The translations under genes were made by a program, and so were the position numbers. Source: Bradyrhizobium sp. CCBAU 53351 (GTDB lineage Bacteria > Pseudomonadota > Alphaproteobacteria > Rhizobiales > Xanthobacteraceae). From it: DNA of 64,000 bases. The stretch's first letter is position 1. Every line of letters begins with the position of its first letter. Below are positions 1 to 8,920 of the stretch, in pieces. The notes under the pieces were generated by a model. It was not told the origin of the DNA. It did no database searches and saw only the letters and a program-made list of their open reading frames with translations. The DNA lies in NCBI RefSeq assembly GCF_015291745.1, contig NZ_CP030059.1, positions 3,437,501 to 3,501,500 of the forward strand, given 5' to 3'.

Positions 1-81
1 CAATGGTTCAAGGAAATCATCGCGGTGGAGCGTCTGGTACGCGACAGCAAGGCCGATGCGAAGGACGAGGGACGGGAATGA
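1..81 (+). CDS. lpxD: LpxD C-terminus (partial, cut by window edge)
   Basis: Only the last 26 codons are present (begins [12 protein letters not shown], ends DEGRE, TGA at 79-81). The end of UDP-3-O-acylglucosamine N-acyltransferase is inferred mainly from position: lpxD normally lies directly before fabZ and lpxA in alphaproteobacteria. The Trp-Phe-Lys near the end is typical of LpxD C-termini. The stop overlaps the fabZ start in an ATGA, so the two are probably translationally coupled. The acyltransferase domain lies outside the window. Confidence 0.75.
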   Translation, partial: QWFKEIIAVERLVRDSKADAKDEGRE

Positions 82-539
82 CGGCGGAATCACCTGTGAA
101 GTTCGAGCTGGTGGACATCAATGCGATCCTCCAGACCCTGCCGCACCGCTTTCCGATGCTGCTGATCGACCGCGTGATCAACATCCGCGCCGATTACAGC
201 GGCATCGGCATCAAGAACGTCACCTTCAACGAGCCGGCCTTCCAGGGGCATTTCCCGGAGCGCCCGGTCTATCCCGGCGTCATGATGATCGAGGCGATGG
301 CGCAGACGGCGGGCGTGATCGGCATCAAGTCGGTCGAAGGCACCGAGAAACCCCGCGCGGTGTATTTCCTCACCATCGACAAGTGCAAGTTCCGCAAGCC
401 CGTGCTGCCCGGCGATACCATCGAGTACCACATGCGCTCGCTTGGCCGCCGCAAGGCCATGTGGTGGTTTCACGGCGATGCCAAGGTCAACGGCCAGGTG
501 GTTGCGGAAGCCGATGTCGGCGCCATGCTGACGGACTGA
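78..539 (+). CDS. fabZ: 3-hydroxyacyl-ACP dehydratase FabZ
   Basis: Encodes 153 aa, normal for FabZ. The enzyme dehydrates 3-hydroxyacyl-ACP in fatty acid elongation in the cytoplasm. A single hot-dog domain carries the catalytic pair: His58 in [12 protein letters not shown] and Glu72 in MMIEAMAQ. An in-frame ATG at position 3 would add 25 residues that are really antisense to nothing but out-of-frame lpxD codons; I chose ATG 78 because it forms an ATGA overlap with lpxD and gives the family's normal N-terminus. FabZ competes with LpxA for 3-hydroxyacyl-ACP, which fits its place in the lipid A run. The next gene is inverted, so lpxA is not directly downstream as it usually is. Confidence 0.97.
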   Translation: MTAESPVKFELVDINAILQTLPHRFPMLLIDRVINIRADYSGIGIKNVTFNEPAFQGHFPERPVYPGVMMIEAMAQTAGVIGIKSVEGTEKPRAVYFLTIDKCKFRKPVLPGDTIEYHMRSLGRRKAMWWFHGDAKVNGQVVAEADVGAMLTD

Positions 540-564
540 GGCGGCTTCGGCGGCAAGCTGGGCC

Positions 565-888
565 TCACGCGCTGCAATCGTAGCGGCCGCCGGCGGCCTC
601 GCGCCTGATCTGCCGGTTGAAGAACTGGCCCATGGACGGCGCGCCCAGAAGGCTGTCGACCGTCTCGGCCGCGACGCCGCAATAGCGCGCATAGGAGCCG
701 CCGGTCGCAACGACGAGGTCATGCTGTGCGCGGTCATAGCAGACGCGTTGAAGCACCGTGCTGCGACTGATGTCGCGGCATTCGAATGTCGCAAGGTCGA
801 TGGGCCGGCGATCGACGGTCTCGACGGTTTCCGAGACGATCGGCGCGGTTGCAAGCTGTGCAAGCAGAAGTGCCAAGGCCCTGACCAC
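565..888 (-). CDS. KTSC-domain-like small secreted protein
   Basis: 107 aa starting at GTG 888. Residues 1-19 (VVRALALLLAQLATAPIVS) look like a cleavable signal peptide, so the product is probably periplasmic. The rest resembles the KTSC domain: an 'AxYDRAQHDLVV...GSYARYCGV' strand pair followed by 'LLGAPSMGQFFNRQIR', the family's conserved small-residue/FFN segment. It also has Cys pairs (FECRD, RVCYD, RYCGV, RYDC) that could form disulfides. Molecular function is unknown. It lies tail-to-tail with fabZ (26 bp apart) and divergent from lpxA, interrupting the usual fabZ-lpxA junction. Family call moderate; coding status likely. Confidence 0.7.
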   Translation of the reverse strand: MVRALALLLAQLATAPIVSETVETVDRRPIDLATFECRDISRSTVLQRVCYDRAQHDLVVATGGSYARYCGVAAETVDSLLGAPSMGQFFNRQIRREAAGGRYDCSA

Positions 889-1063
889 GAGTGTTGAAGC
901 TCCGCATGAACGTGTTGACGGACCGGGACGGCTGCCTCATCCGATACTTGAAACAGGCAGAGATGATACGTCACTGGACAGATCGGGCATAGACGCGCTA
1001 ACCACCGGAAAACCGAGCGACTTCAATACATAATCAGAGCTTCCTAACGAGTAAGATTGCTTG

Positions 1064-1855
1064 ATGAGCAAGATTGATCCCACCGCACGGGTCGCGGACG
1101 GCGCCGTGATCGGCGTGGGCACCGAGATCGGGCCCTATTGCATCATCGGCCCGAACGTCGTGATCGGCGCGAACTGCAAGCTGATCGGGCATGTGCATGT
1201 CACAGCGCAGACGACCGTCGGCGATGATTGCACCATCTACCCGTTCGCCTCGCTCGGCACGCCGCCGCAGTCGCTCAGCTACCGTGGCGAGCTGACGAAG
1301 CTCACGATCGGATCGGGATGCACCATCCGGGAATCCGTGACGATGAACGCCGGCACGGTCGCCGGCGGCGGCATCACCACGGTCGGCGATCGCGGCTACT
1401 TCATGAATTGCAGCCATGTCGGCCATGACTGCCATGTCGGCAATGACGTGATCTTCGCGACCTCGGCGACGCTCGGCGGTCACGCCGAGATCGGCGACTT
1501 CGTCTTCATCGGCGGCCTGTCCGCGGTGCACCAGTTTACCCGCATCGGACCGCAGGTCATGGTCGGCGGCGTCTGCGGCGTGCGCGACGACATCATCCCG
1601 TTCGGTCTCGTCAACGGCCAATACGCGGTGCTCGAGGGCCTCAACATCATCGGCATGAAGCGGCGCAAGTTCACCAAGCAGCGGCTGGCGACGGTGCGCG
1701 GATTCTACCAAAAGCTCTTCCATGGCCCCGGCACCTTCGCCGAGCGGCTGGAGGCATCCCGGCCGCTCGCGGGCGAAGATCCGGCGATCGCCGAAATCCT
1801 CGACTTCATCGGCAAGGGCAAACGCCCGCTCTGCCTTCCCGCCATCGCGAAGTGA
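1064..1855 (+). CDS. lpxA: UDP-N-acetylglucosamine acyltransferase LpxA
   Basis: 263 aa. Transfers a 3-hydroxyacyl chain from ACP to UDP-GlcNAc, the first step of lipid A synthesis. The N-terminal two thirds are left-handed beta-helix hexapeptide repeats (VIGVGTEIGPYCIIGPNVVIG and on). The catalytic His is His121 in the GHDCHVGN motif, with the family's 'GGLSAVHQFTRIG' turn after it. A TTG at 1061 directly precedes ATG 1064 in frame; I prefer the ATG. Unusually for the cluster, lpxA is separated from fabZ by a minus-strand gene, so it probably has its own promoter within 889-1063. LpxI follows 7 bp after the stop. Confidence 0.97.
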   Translation: MSKIDPTARVADGAVIGVGTEIGPYCIIGPNVVIGANCKLIGHVHVTAQTTVGDDCTIYPFASLGTPPQSLSYRGELTKLTIGSGCTIRESVTMNAGTVAGGGITTVGDRGYFMNCSHVGHDCHVGNDVIFATSATLGGHAEIGDFVFIGGLSAVHQFTRIGPQVMVGGVCGVRDDIIPFGLVNGQYAVLEGLNIIGMKRRKFTKQRLATVRGFYQKLFHGPGTFAERLEASRPLAGEDPAIAEILDFIGKGKRPLCLPAIAK

Positions 1856-1862
1856 TTTTGGG

Positions 1863-2732
1863 ATGGCCGCGGGCATGACATCGGCGGCTGCGGAGATCGC
1901 ATCGCCGGTCGGCATCGTCGCCGGCGGCGGCGCGATGCCGTTCGCGGTCGCCGACTCGCTTGCCGCCCGCGGCATCACGCCGGTGCTGTTTCCGCTGCGG
2001 GGGGCCTGCGATCCGGCGCGGCTTGAGAAATTCCGTCACCGCTGGATTTCGGTCGGCCAGCTCGGCCGCGCAATGCGGCTGTTTCGCGAGGAAGGCTGCC
2101 GCGACCTGATCTTCATCGGCACATTGGTGCGGCCCTCGCTCTCGGAGATCCGGTTCGACGTCAAGACGCTGCGCCTGCTCGGCAACGTGATCCGCGCCTT
2201 TCGCGGCGGCGACGATCATCTGTTGTCCGGCGTCGGCCGCATCCTCGAGCAGGACGGCTTCCGCATGGTCGGCATCAAGGACGTCGCACCCGACCTGCTG
2301 ATGCCCGAGGGCTGCATCAGCCGCGCCTGGCCGAACGACAACAGCAAGACAGACATCGAGCGCGGCCGTGCGGTGCTGGCCGCGCTCGGCCCGTTCGACA
2401 TCGGCCAGGCTGCTGTCGTGATCGACGGCCATGTGGTCGCGGTCGAGGACATCGAGGGCACCGACGCGCTGCTGGCGCGCGTCGCGCGGCTGCGCGAGGA
2501 GGGGCGCATTCGCGCAGCTAGGGGCCGCGGCGTGCTGGTGAAGGCGCCGAAGAGCAACCAGGATCTGCGCTTCGACCTGCCGACGATCGGCCCGCGCACG
2601 CTCGAAGGTGTCGCCGCCGCGGGCCTCGCCGGCATCGCCGTCATTGCCGGCAACACCATCGCGGCCGAGCCGCAGGCGATGATCACGCTCGCCGATGCCA
2701 AATACCTCTTCGTCATCGGCCTGCCGGCGTGA
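1863..2732 (+). CDS. lpxI: UDP-2,3-diacylglucosamine pyrophosphatase LpxI
   Basis: 289 aa, DUF1009 family. LpxI hydrolyses UDP-2,3-diacylglucosamine to lipid X plus UMP, replacing LpxH in most alphaproteobacteria. Visible family features: N-terminal 'VGIVAGGGAMPFAVADSLAARG', the central 'VGRILEQDGFRMVGI', and C-terminal 'GRGVLVKAPKSNQDLRFDLPTIGPRTLE', which holds the conserved Lys/Asp region. The reading frame is open upstream into lpxA, but ATG 1863 gives the family's normal start; ATG 1875 is an alternative. The stop TGA overlaps the lpxB start. Its position between lpxA and lpxB supports the call. Confidence 0.95.
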   Translation: MAAGMTSAAAEIASPVGIVAGGGAMPFAVADSLAARGITPVLFPLRGACDPARLEKFRHRWISVGQLGRAMRLFREEGCRDLIFIGTLVRPSLSEIRFDVKTLRLLGNVIRAFRGGDDHLLSGVGRILEQDGFRMVGIKDVAPDLLMPEGCISRAWPNDNSKTDIERGRAVLAALGPFDIGQAAVVIDGHVVAVEDIEGTDALLARVARLREEGRIRAARGRGVLVKAPKSNQDLRFDLPTIGPRTLEGVAAAGLAGIAVIAGNTIAAEPQAMITLADAKYLFVIGLPA

Positions 2733-3913
2733 TGCAATCCCGCGATCCCAAGCGCAGGATCTTCCTGATCGCCACCGAGGAATCCGGTGACCGGCTCGGC
2801 AGCGCCTTGATGAAGGTGCTGCGCCAGCGCCTCGGCGACGGCGTCGAGTTCGCAGGCGTCGGCGGCCGCACCATGGCGCGCGAAGGGCTGGAATCGCTGT
2901 TTCCGATCGAGGAGCTGTCGATCGTCGGCTTCGCCGCAGTGGTGCAGCAATTGCCGAAGATCCTGCGGTTGATCCGCGACACCGCGGACGCCGTGCTCGA
3001 AGCTGCGCCGGACGCGCTCGTCATCATCGACAGTCCCGATTTCACCCATCGCGTCGCCCGCCGCGTGCGCGCGAAGAATTCCGCGATTCCGGTGGTCGAT
3101 TACGTCTCGCCGCAGCTCTGGGCGTGGCGGCCGGGGCGGGCGCGGACCATGCTCGGCTATGTCGACCACGTTCTCGGCCTGCTGCCGTTCGAGCCGGAGG
3201 AATACCGCAAGCTCGGCGGGCCGCCATGCAGCTATGTCGGCCATCCCCTGGTCGAGCAATTGTCCTCGCTGCGGCCGAACGCGGACGAGCAGGCACGCCG
3301 CGACGGCGAGCCGCCGGTGCTGCTGGTGCTGCCCGGCAGCCGCCGCAGCGAGGTCAGGCACCATCTCGACGTGTTCGGCGCAACGCTCGGCCGCCTGCAG
3401 GCGGAAGGCCACACCTTCGAGCTGGTGCTGCCGACCATGCCGCATCTGGAAGCCACCATCCGCGAAGGCATCGCGAGCTGGCCGGTCAAACCGAGGATCG
3501 TGACCGGGGAGAACGAGAAGCGCGCCGTATTCCGCATCGCGCGTGCAGCGCTGGCCAAATCCGGTACGGTGACGCTAGAGCTCGCGTTGTCGGGCATTCC
3601 GATGGTGACTGCCTATCGCGTCGGCGCGGTCGAGGCCTTCATCCTGCGCCGCGCGATCCGCGTCTCCTCGGTGATCCTCGCCAATCTCGTGATCGGTGAG
3701 GACGTCATTCCCGAGTATCTGCAGGAGGACTGCACGCCGGAGAAGCTGGCGCCGGCGCTTCGCGATGTGCTGACGGATTCCCCGCTGCGCCGGCGGCAGG
3801 TCGAGGCCTTTGCCCAGCTCGACCGGATCATGTCGACCGGCAACAGGTCACCGAGCGTGCTTGCGGCCGACATCGTGCTCGCTACGATGCGCAAGGGCGG
3901 CAGACTAAGCTAG
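2732..3913 (+). CDS. lpxB: Lipid-A-disaccharide synthase LpxB
   Basis: 393 aa. A GT-B (GT19) glycosyltransferase that joins UDP-diacylglucosamine and lipid X into the lipid A disaccharide at the inner membrane. Family markers are the N-terminal 'IFLIATEESGDRLG' loop, 'PDFTHRVARRVR', 'YVSPQLWAWRPGRA' and 'LPGSRRSEV', and the C-terminal 'AKSGTVTLELAL...PMVTAYRVG' nucleotide-binding segment. ATG 2732 overlaps the lpxI stop (TGATG); a GTG three bases earlier is also possible. It is the last gene of the lpx run. In relatives gltA tends to follow; here about 10 kb of accessory genes intervene. Confidence 0.97.
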   Translation: MQSRDPKRRIFLIATEESGDRLGSALMKVLRQRLGDGVEFAGVGGRTMAREGLESLFPIEELSIVGFAAVVQQLPKILRLIRDTADAVLEAAPDALVIIDSPDFTHRVARRVRAKNSAIPVVDYVSPQLWAWRPGRARTMLGYVDHVLGLLPFEPEEYRKLGGPPCSYVGHPLVEQLSSLRPNADEQARRDGEPPVLLVLPGSRRSEVRHHLDVFGATLGRLQAEGHTFELVLPTMPHLEATIREGIASWPVKPRIVTGENEKRAVFRIARAALAKSGTVTLELALSGIPMVTAYRVGAVEAFILRRAIRVSSVILANLVIGEDVIPEYLQEDCTPEKLAPALRDVLTDSPLRRRQVEAFAQLDRIMSTGNRSPSVLAADIVLATMRKGGRLS

Positions 3914-4061
3914 GCGCATTGCAAGCGTCGGCTGGCAGCGGCCGAGCGGAAATCGCTTGGTTTGAGCGCAATTGGCGGCTTTTGACTCGAAGCGGAAATC
4001 CGCAACAGACCAGCGTCGTCTTCGCTATCCCCCAGCAGCATCATGGCAACGGGAGTCTCTT

Positions 4062-5078
4062 CTAGTTCTCTCCTTTTCTGAATTGAATGAGACTGAATAT
4101 GCCAATGTCCTTCGTCCCGATGAACGTGAAGTCGGCCGATGCGGCCAGTTTGCGATACTCGGCTTCGGTGCGCTCGCGGCCGCCTGGTCCCCGCAGCATA
4201 TTGAGGTCGCTCATGGCGCAAGATCGGTTCTCCGGTCTGGCTGTGACGCGCTCCGGCATGATCCGTTCGATCACGATCAAGGTCCCGCTGGCAGGCAATG
4301 CATCCCTACAATTGCGTAGAATTGTTTCGCAACGATCGTCTTTCCAGTTGTGAAGTATGCTTTTCATCAAGATCGTATCGGCTCCTCTCGGAATTGTTTC
4401 GAAGAAATTGCCAGCGACGAATCGGCCGCGACCGGCGATACCGAGCTGTTCGAAACGCGCTCGCGCCTGTGCTTCGCAGCGCACTAGATCGAACGCAACA
4501 CCTTCAAGATGCGGGGTGTGCTGAAGCAACCCGCCGATCAACTCGCCGGTGCCGCCGCCGACATCCATCACTATGTGGGCGGGCGCGAAATCATGGGACG
4601 CGATGATCTTTGGAACAATTGACCGCGTGAGGCTCACCATTGCTGCGTTGAACTGGCGTGTCCATTCGGGTGGAACGCCGGCTGCCGCATAGCGATCGTC
4701 GCCATCGCCACGCAATTGCGTCGCAGTCGCGCCGGTGCGGACCGAGTCAAGCAAACCGCTCCAGGACCGCATGAGCATTTCGCCCTCGAAGATAACCCAG
4801 TCCTTGAAAGACGGATCGCCATCCCGGTCGAGCTGCCGACCGAGATCGGTGATGGCAAACCTGTCAAGGCTTTCTTGCCTACAGATACCAAGCGTTGTCA
4901 GGGCGATGAGCAGCCTGCGTAACGCGCTCTCATTGGCGGATACCAGGCTCGCGAGTTCGGCCACCGATTTCGCCTCCCCGCCGGTGGCTTCGGCGAGATT
5001 GAGCTTTGCCGCCGCATAGATCACCGCAGTGATGCGATGCGACTGCACGAGATCATGGATGGATTCTGATCGCCTCAT
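4062..5078 (-). CDS. SAM-dependent O-methyltransferase (Methyltransf_2 type)
   Basis: 338 aa from ATG 5078, preceded by GTGGGAATAC with a purine-rich GGGA. A GTG at 5174 would give 370 aa and overlap the upstream gene's stop. The N-terminal winged-helix dimerisation domain (about 1-85: HRITAVIYAAAKLNLAE...VSANESALRRLLIAL) is followed by a class I methyltransferase domain. That domain has the SAM loop DVGGGTGELIGG, the acidic 'FDLV' end of strand 2, and 'ILHNWKDDRCETIL', where family members carry the catalytic His. Members methylate hydroxyls of small aromatic or polyketide/carotenoid substrates; the substrate here is unknown. Same strand as and 88 bp after the TctC gene. Noticeably less GC-rich than the lpx genes, suggesting acquisition. 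Confidence 0.85.
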   Translation of the reverse strand: MRRSESIHDLVQSHRITAVIYAAAKLNLAEATGGEAKSVAELASLVSANESALRRLLIALTTLGICRQESLDRFAITDLGRQLDRDGDPSFKDWVIFEGEMLMRSWSGLLDSVRTGATATQLRGDGDDRYAAAGVPPEWTRQFNAAMVSLTRSIVPKIIASHDFAPAHIVMDVGGGTGELIGGLLQHTPHLEGVAFDLVRCEAQARARFEQLGIAGRGRFVAGNFFETIPRGADTILMKSILHNWKDDRCETILRNCRDALPASGTLIVIERIMPERVTARPENRSCAMSDLNMLRGPGGRERTEAEYRKLAASADFTFIGTKDIGIFSLIQFRKGEN

Positions 5079-5166
5079 GTATTCCCACGATTGCTGTGAA
5101 CTGGAGCAGGTCGGTACGTCGGCCTCGGAAGTACAGATAGATTGCCGCTTGCGGCTTCTCGGCTCT

Positions 5167-6144
5167 TCAATCACTCGGCAAGAACCCGCTTGCTTGTACG
5201 ATTGTTTTCCAGCGTTCGGATTCGGACGCGATCAGTTGAGCAAAGTCACTCATGGAGATCGCGTCGAGTTCAAGAGCTAATTTGATCATGCCGGATCTAA
5301 CTTCATTACTACGCAGCGCCGCCTGGATAGAAGCATTGAGCTTTTCGACGATGGTTGCCGGCGTCGCCGCGGGAACGAAGAACCCATACCAAGTGAGATC
5401 CTCGAGCGACGGATAGCCAGCCTCCCTCATCGTCGGCACCGCCGGAACAAACGGGCTGCGACGCGGGCCCGTAGTCGCCAGCGCGCGAATTTCTCCGGAT
5501 TGGACGAGGCCCAGTGAGCTTGCGATTGGCATAAAAGCGGATGAAATCTCGCCCTTCAGGAGATCTTGAATCGCGCCATTGCCCTGATAAGGCACGTGAA
5601 GGAAATTGAACTTAGCGGTGCGCCCTAGCGTTGTGCCGAGGAAATGCAGCGTGGTCCCGGCACCGGGCGTGCCGAATGTGGACTGATTTGGATTAGCCCG
5701 GCACCAGGCGACGAAATCGTCGAGGGTCTTCACCTCACCTGGTACCTTCGGACCTATCGTCAGCAATGTGGGGGTCGAGGCGACGGTCGACACCGCGGTA
5801 AAATCTCGCGGCTCGTATCTGAGCTTCTTGTAGACGTGTGGAAAGAACATTATGAATCCGAGCGGCGCGATCAGCATGACCGATCCGTCGGCATCAGCCG
5901 TCTTCAATGCCTCGACTGCGACACGACCGCCTGCTCCTGGCCGGGTCTCGACCACGATCGTTTCAGCATAGTCCTTCATCTGGCCTGCGACGAGCCGCGC
6001 CAAGGCATCGAGCAGCCCGGGCGTGAAGCCCGTCAGGATGTGCACGGTTTTTTTGAGCGGTTGTGCGACCGCCCGGGGAAGACCAGCAACCGAGATCGCG
6101 ACGCCAGCCGCCGATACGGTCAACAAGTCACGGCGCGTAATCAT
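5167..6144 (-). CDS. TctC/Bug-family periplasmic solute-binding protein
   Basis: 325 aa. Residues 1-27 form an export signal with an Arg-Arg (MITRRDLLTVSAAGVAISVAGL...AVAQ), possibly Tat-type. The mature part matches the tripartite tricarboxylate transporter receptor family: 'VHILTGFTPGLLDALARLVAG', 'VVETRPGAGGRVAVEALK', 'STFGTPGAGTTLHFLG', 'VPYQGNGAIQDLL'. These bind carboxylates in the periplasm and pass them to TctA/TctB, neither of which is nearby, so it is an orphan receptor as is common in this family. Probably co-transcribed with the downstream methyltransferase and divergent from the winged-helix/TPR regulator. Confidence 0.9.
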   Translation of the reverse strand: MITRRDLLTVSAAGVAISVAGLPRAVAQPLKKTVHILTGFTPGLLDALARLVAGQMKDYAETIVVETRPGAGGRVAVEALKTADADGSVMLIAPLGFIMFFPHVYKKLRYEPRDFTAVSTVASTPTLLTIGPKVPGEVKTLDDFVAWCRANPNQSTFGTPGAGTTLHFLGTTLGRTAKFNFLHVPYQGNGAIQDLLKGEISSAFMPIASSLGLVQSGEIRALATTGPRRSPFVPAVPTMREAGYPSLEDLTWYGFFVPAATPATIVEKLNASIQAALRSNEVRSGMIKLALELDAISMSDFAQLIASESERWKTIVQASGFLPSD

Positions 6145-6302
6145 CGACGGTTTCCTGAACTCATCTGGATGTTCCGCACAGACTTTACTTCGGATCTGGC
6201 TCCTCGCCTGATCTCCGGCTTACTTTTTCCTTACCATCCGCCTACTATTGGCGTCCGATGCGGTCTCAGGTCAGTGACGATTGAAGCGGTGCGGGGATTG
6301 CC

Positions 6303-7874
6303 TTGCGCTATCTCTTTGATGATTATGTATTTGACACCGACCGGCGCGAGCTGCGTCTCGGAGCCGAGATGATCGCTATCGCGCCGAAGGTGTTCGACTT
6401 GCTCGACTACCTGATCGGCAATCGGGAACGTGTCGTCAGCAAGGACGACATCATAACCGCCGTCTGGGATAGCCGTGTCGTTTCGGATGAAGCACTCACC
6501 ACCCGCGTGAATGCGGCGCGGAAGGCGATTGGAGATTCCGGAGATGAACAGCGCCTCATCAAGACCCTTCCGCGAAAGGGGTTTCGTTTCGTCGGCACGG
6601 TGCGTGAAATACACGAGCCGCCGAGCGCGGCCGCGGCGAGCATCGTACTAAGATCCGCCCTCCACGCGCCTGAAAAGCCCTCGCTTGTCGTCCTGCCGTT
6701 CGCCAATTTGAGTCCTGATCCCAAACAGGAATATTTTGTCGACGGCGTTACCGAGAGCCTGACAACGGATCTATCGCGAATGGCCGGTATCTTCGTGATA
6801 GGCCGCAATACGGCCTTCACCTTCAAGGGAAAGCAGATCGATCTGGAGCAGATCGGCAGGGAACTCGGCGTTCGCTATGTGCTCAACGGCTCCGTTCAGC
6901 GTGGTGGGGACCGCATGCGGATCAACGTCCAATTGATCGATGCAGAAACCGGTAATCATCTGTGGGCGGACCGATTCGACAAACCGATTGGCGATCTCTT
7001 CGACATGCAGGATGAGATTGGCTCGCGTCTTGCCGGTGAGCTTGGTACAGAGTTGGTAACTGCGGAGGCGCGGCGCGCGGCGCGGGCGCCCCATCCGGCG
7101 TCGATGGACCTCTATTTCCAAGGCATGGCGTATGCGAACCGGGGGTCGGATCCCACAAGTCTGTCGCAAGCGCGCCCGTTCTTCGAACAGGCTATCCGCC
7201 TCGATCCCGGGAACGTTGAAGCCATGATCGGTATGGCGTTCGTCGACGCCATGAGGGGGACCTCCGTGATGACCGGCGACCGAACCGCGCGCCTGTTGGC
7301 AGTCGAGGCGTCCTTGATCAAGATACTTGTACAAACGCCAAATCATGCGATGGCCCATTGCTTAATGGGTGTGACCCAGATCTTCACCAACCGCGCCGAC
7401 CGGGGTATCGCCGAATGCGAGCGCGGACTGGCGCTGGATCGAAATCTGGCCGCCGCCCACGCGTGGATTGGACTTGGCAAATGCTATCTCGGCCGGGCCG
7501 AGGAAACCGAGGCTTGCATTATGAATGCATTCCGGCTCTCGCCCCGAGACAACCGCGCCTCCAGCTGGATGAATACTGCAGGAATCGCGCAGTCATATCT
7601 TGCAGCCGACGAAGCGGCGGCTAACTGGTTCAAGCGGTCGATCGAGACGAACCGAAATGTCGCGGCGTTCGTTCACTTCTATCTGGCGGCGGCACTGGCT
7701 CATCTCGGGCGGATCGAGGAGGCACGGGATTCGATGCAGGCAGGACTGGTCCTCGATCCGAACTTCACTCTCTCCCAATTCCACGCAAGCTCACCAACAG
7801 CCCATCCAACCTGCCTCAGACAGCGGATGCGTATTGCCGAAGGCTTGCGCAAGGCCGGACTGTCGGAAGACTAA
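6303..7874 (+). CDS. CadC/OmpR-type winged-helix regulator with TolB-like and TPR regions
   Basis: 523 aa from TTG 6303. The frame is closed by TGA at 6282 and no ATG fits; GGGG lies 5-8 bases upstream. Residues 1-100 are an OmpR/PhoB-like DNA-binding domain (FDDYVFDTDRRELRLG... TRVNAARKAIGDSG...IKTLPRKGFRFVG). Residues about 120-260 form the FlgO/TolB-like segment (PSLVVLPFANLSPDPKQEYF... YVLNGSVQRGGDRMRINVQL). The rest is TPR-like helices. No receiver domain, membrane segment or cyclase catalytic residues are seen, although such proteins are often labelled adenylate cyclase. It is divergent from the TctC-methyltransferase pair and is its likely regulator (inference from context). Confidence 0.88.
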   Translation: MRYLFDDYVFDTDRRELRLGAEMIAIAPKVFDLLDYLIGNRERVVSKDDIITAVWDSRVVSDEALTTRVNAARKAIGDSGDEQRLIKTLPRKGFRFVGTVREIHEPPSAAAASIVLRSALHAPEKPSLVVLPFANLSPDPKQEYFVDGVTESLTTDLSRMAGIFVIGRNTAFTFKGKQIDLEQIGRELGVRYVLNGSVQRGGDRMRINVQLIDAETGNHLWADRFDKPIGDLFDMQDEIGSRLAGELGTELVTAEARRAARAPHPASMDLYFQGMAYANRGSDPTSLSQARPFFEQAIRLDPGNVEAMIGMAFVDAMRGTSVMTGDRTARLLAVEASLIKILVQTPNHAMAHCLMGVTQIFTNRADRGIAECERGLALDRNLAAAHAWIGLGKCYLGRAEETEACIMNAFRLSPRDNRASSWMNTAGIAQSYLAADEAAANWFKRSIETNRNVAAFVHFYLAAALAHLGRIEEARDSMQAGLVLDPNFTLSQFHASSPTAHPTCLRQRMRIAEGLRKAGLSED

Positions 7875-8152
7875 GTGGCGAGCGGGCATTCCTGGTTGTC
7901 TTTTCCCCGAGGGATATCCAATCGCCTCGTCCTCCCGCACATCGCGACCAAACACCAGCGGCGGGCAAGGGAAGAATGCTTGTGCGAGCTGGCTGTCGGC
8001 CATAATCGTGCCTTATCCTCGGCCGCAGTCCAAATCGCGAAGCGACGCGCGGTTTAAGACGAGGCCCTTTTGGCCCAAGGACGACTTGCGTCAACATACG
8101 CTTCACGTCCGCTTCGAAGAATAAAGCGGACCCGACACAATTTGCTGCGATC

Positions 8153-8920
8153 CTACGCCAATCCCGCATCGACCCGAAAACATTGTCCAGTGATGCGCTG
8201 GCTGTCATCTGAGGCGAGGAATAGCGCCATGCTGGCAATGTCCTCGGGCGTGACCGCATCGGGAATGGCCTGGCGCGCGCGCATCTCGGTGATGACCTGC
8301 TCGTCCGGATACCACAGCCGGCGCTGGCGTTCGGTGACGACCATGCCGGGGGCGATCGCGTTGACGCGGATGCGGTCGGGGCCGACCGAACGGGCCAGCG
8401 AATTAGTGAAGCCGACGATCGCGGCTTTTGCCCCGGCATAGACCGGCAACGCCGGGGCGCCGCGCATCCAGGCGATCGAGGACATGTTGATGATCGAGCC
8501 GCCGCCGCGCGCCTGCATCTGCGGCACCACCGCTTGCGCGGCGAAGAAGACGTGCTTGAAATTGACGCCGACCATCCAGTCGAACTCGGCGGGCGTCACC
8601 TCCGCCAGCACCTGGCGCTGGTCGTTGGCGGCGTTGTTGACGAGCACTGCGGCGTTGCCGAGCGCGCGCTGGATCTCTGCCATGCCGGCGCGCAAGGCTT
8701 CGATGTCCAGGAGATCGCAGGGCACGAACAGCGGCGCTGCGCCGGACGCTGCGGCAACCTCGTCGACCAGGGCCTTGCCCGCCGCCTCGTCGATATCGAG
8801 GAGCGCGACGCGGGCGCCTTGAGCGGCGAAGGCGCGCACGAAGGCGGCACCGATGCCGCTGGCGCCGCCGGTGATCAGCACCACGCGGTCCGCGAGGCCG
8901 GCATAGCTCGTCTTGGTCAT
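8153..8920 (-). CDS. SDR-family NAD(P)-dependent dehydrogenase
   Basis: 255 aa from ATG 8920, which overlaps the stop of the upstream ATPase gene as ATGA. Classical SDR: cofactor loop TGGASGIG at 17-24, 'NNAAND' (NNAG variant), catalytic Ser in 'INMSSIAWM', and YAGAK (Tyr/Lys pair). It ends 'ITGQCFRVDAGLA'. As the last gene of the ROK-SBP-permease-permease-ATPase operon it probably oxidises or reduces the imported sugar or polyol; substrate not deducible. A longer in-frame ORF runs back into the ATPase gene but reads as low-complexity Arg-rich sequence and is not used. Confidence 0.93.
   Translation of the reverse strand: MTKTSYAGLADRVVLITGGASGIGAAFVRAFAAQGARVALLDIDEAAGKALVDEVAAASGAAPLFVPCDLLDIEALRAGMAEIQRALGNAAVLVNNAANDQRQVLAEVTPAEFDWMVGVNFKHVFFAAQAVVPQMQARGGGSIINMSSIAWMRGAPALPVYAGAKAAIVGFTNSLARSVGPDRIRVNAIAPGMVVTERQRRLWYPDEQVITEMRARQAIPDAVTPEDIASMALFLASDDSQRITGQCFRVDAGLA

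Noticed and set aside
90..974. 294-codon minus-strand frame opposite fabZ and the KTSC gene
   Set aside because: Conflicts with fabZ and the KTSC-like gene, both of which have family matches.
6303..7874. Adenylate cyclase annotation for the winged-helix/TPR protein
   Set aside because: The TolB-like and TPR parts recur in rhizobial cyclase proteins, but no class III catalytic domain or metal-binding Asp residues are seen here.
7875..8152. Possible gene remnant between the winged-helix/TPR gene and the SDR
   Set aside because: 278 bp with short frames on both strands but no family resemblance or decisive stop-interrupted homology. I cannot support a pseudogene call.
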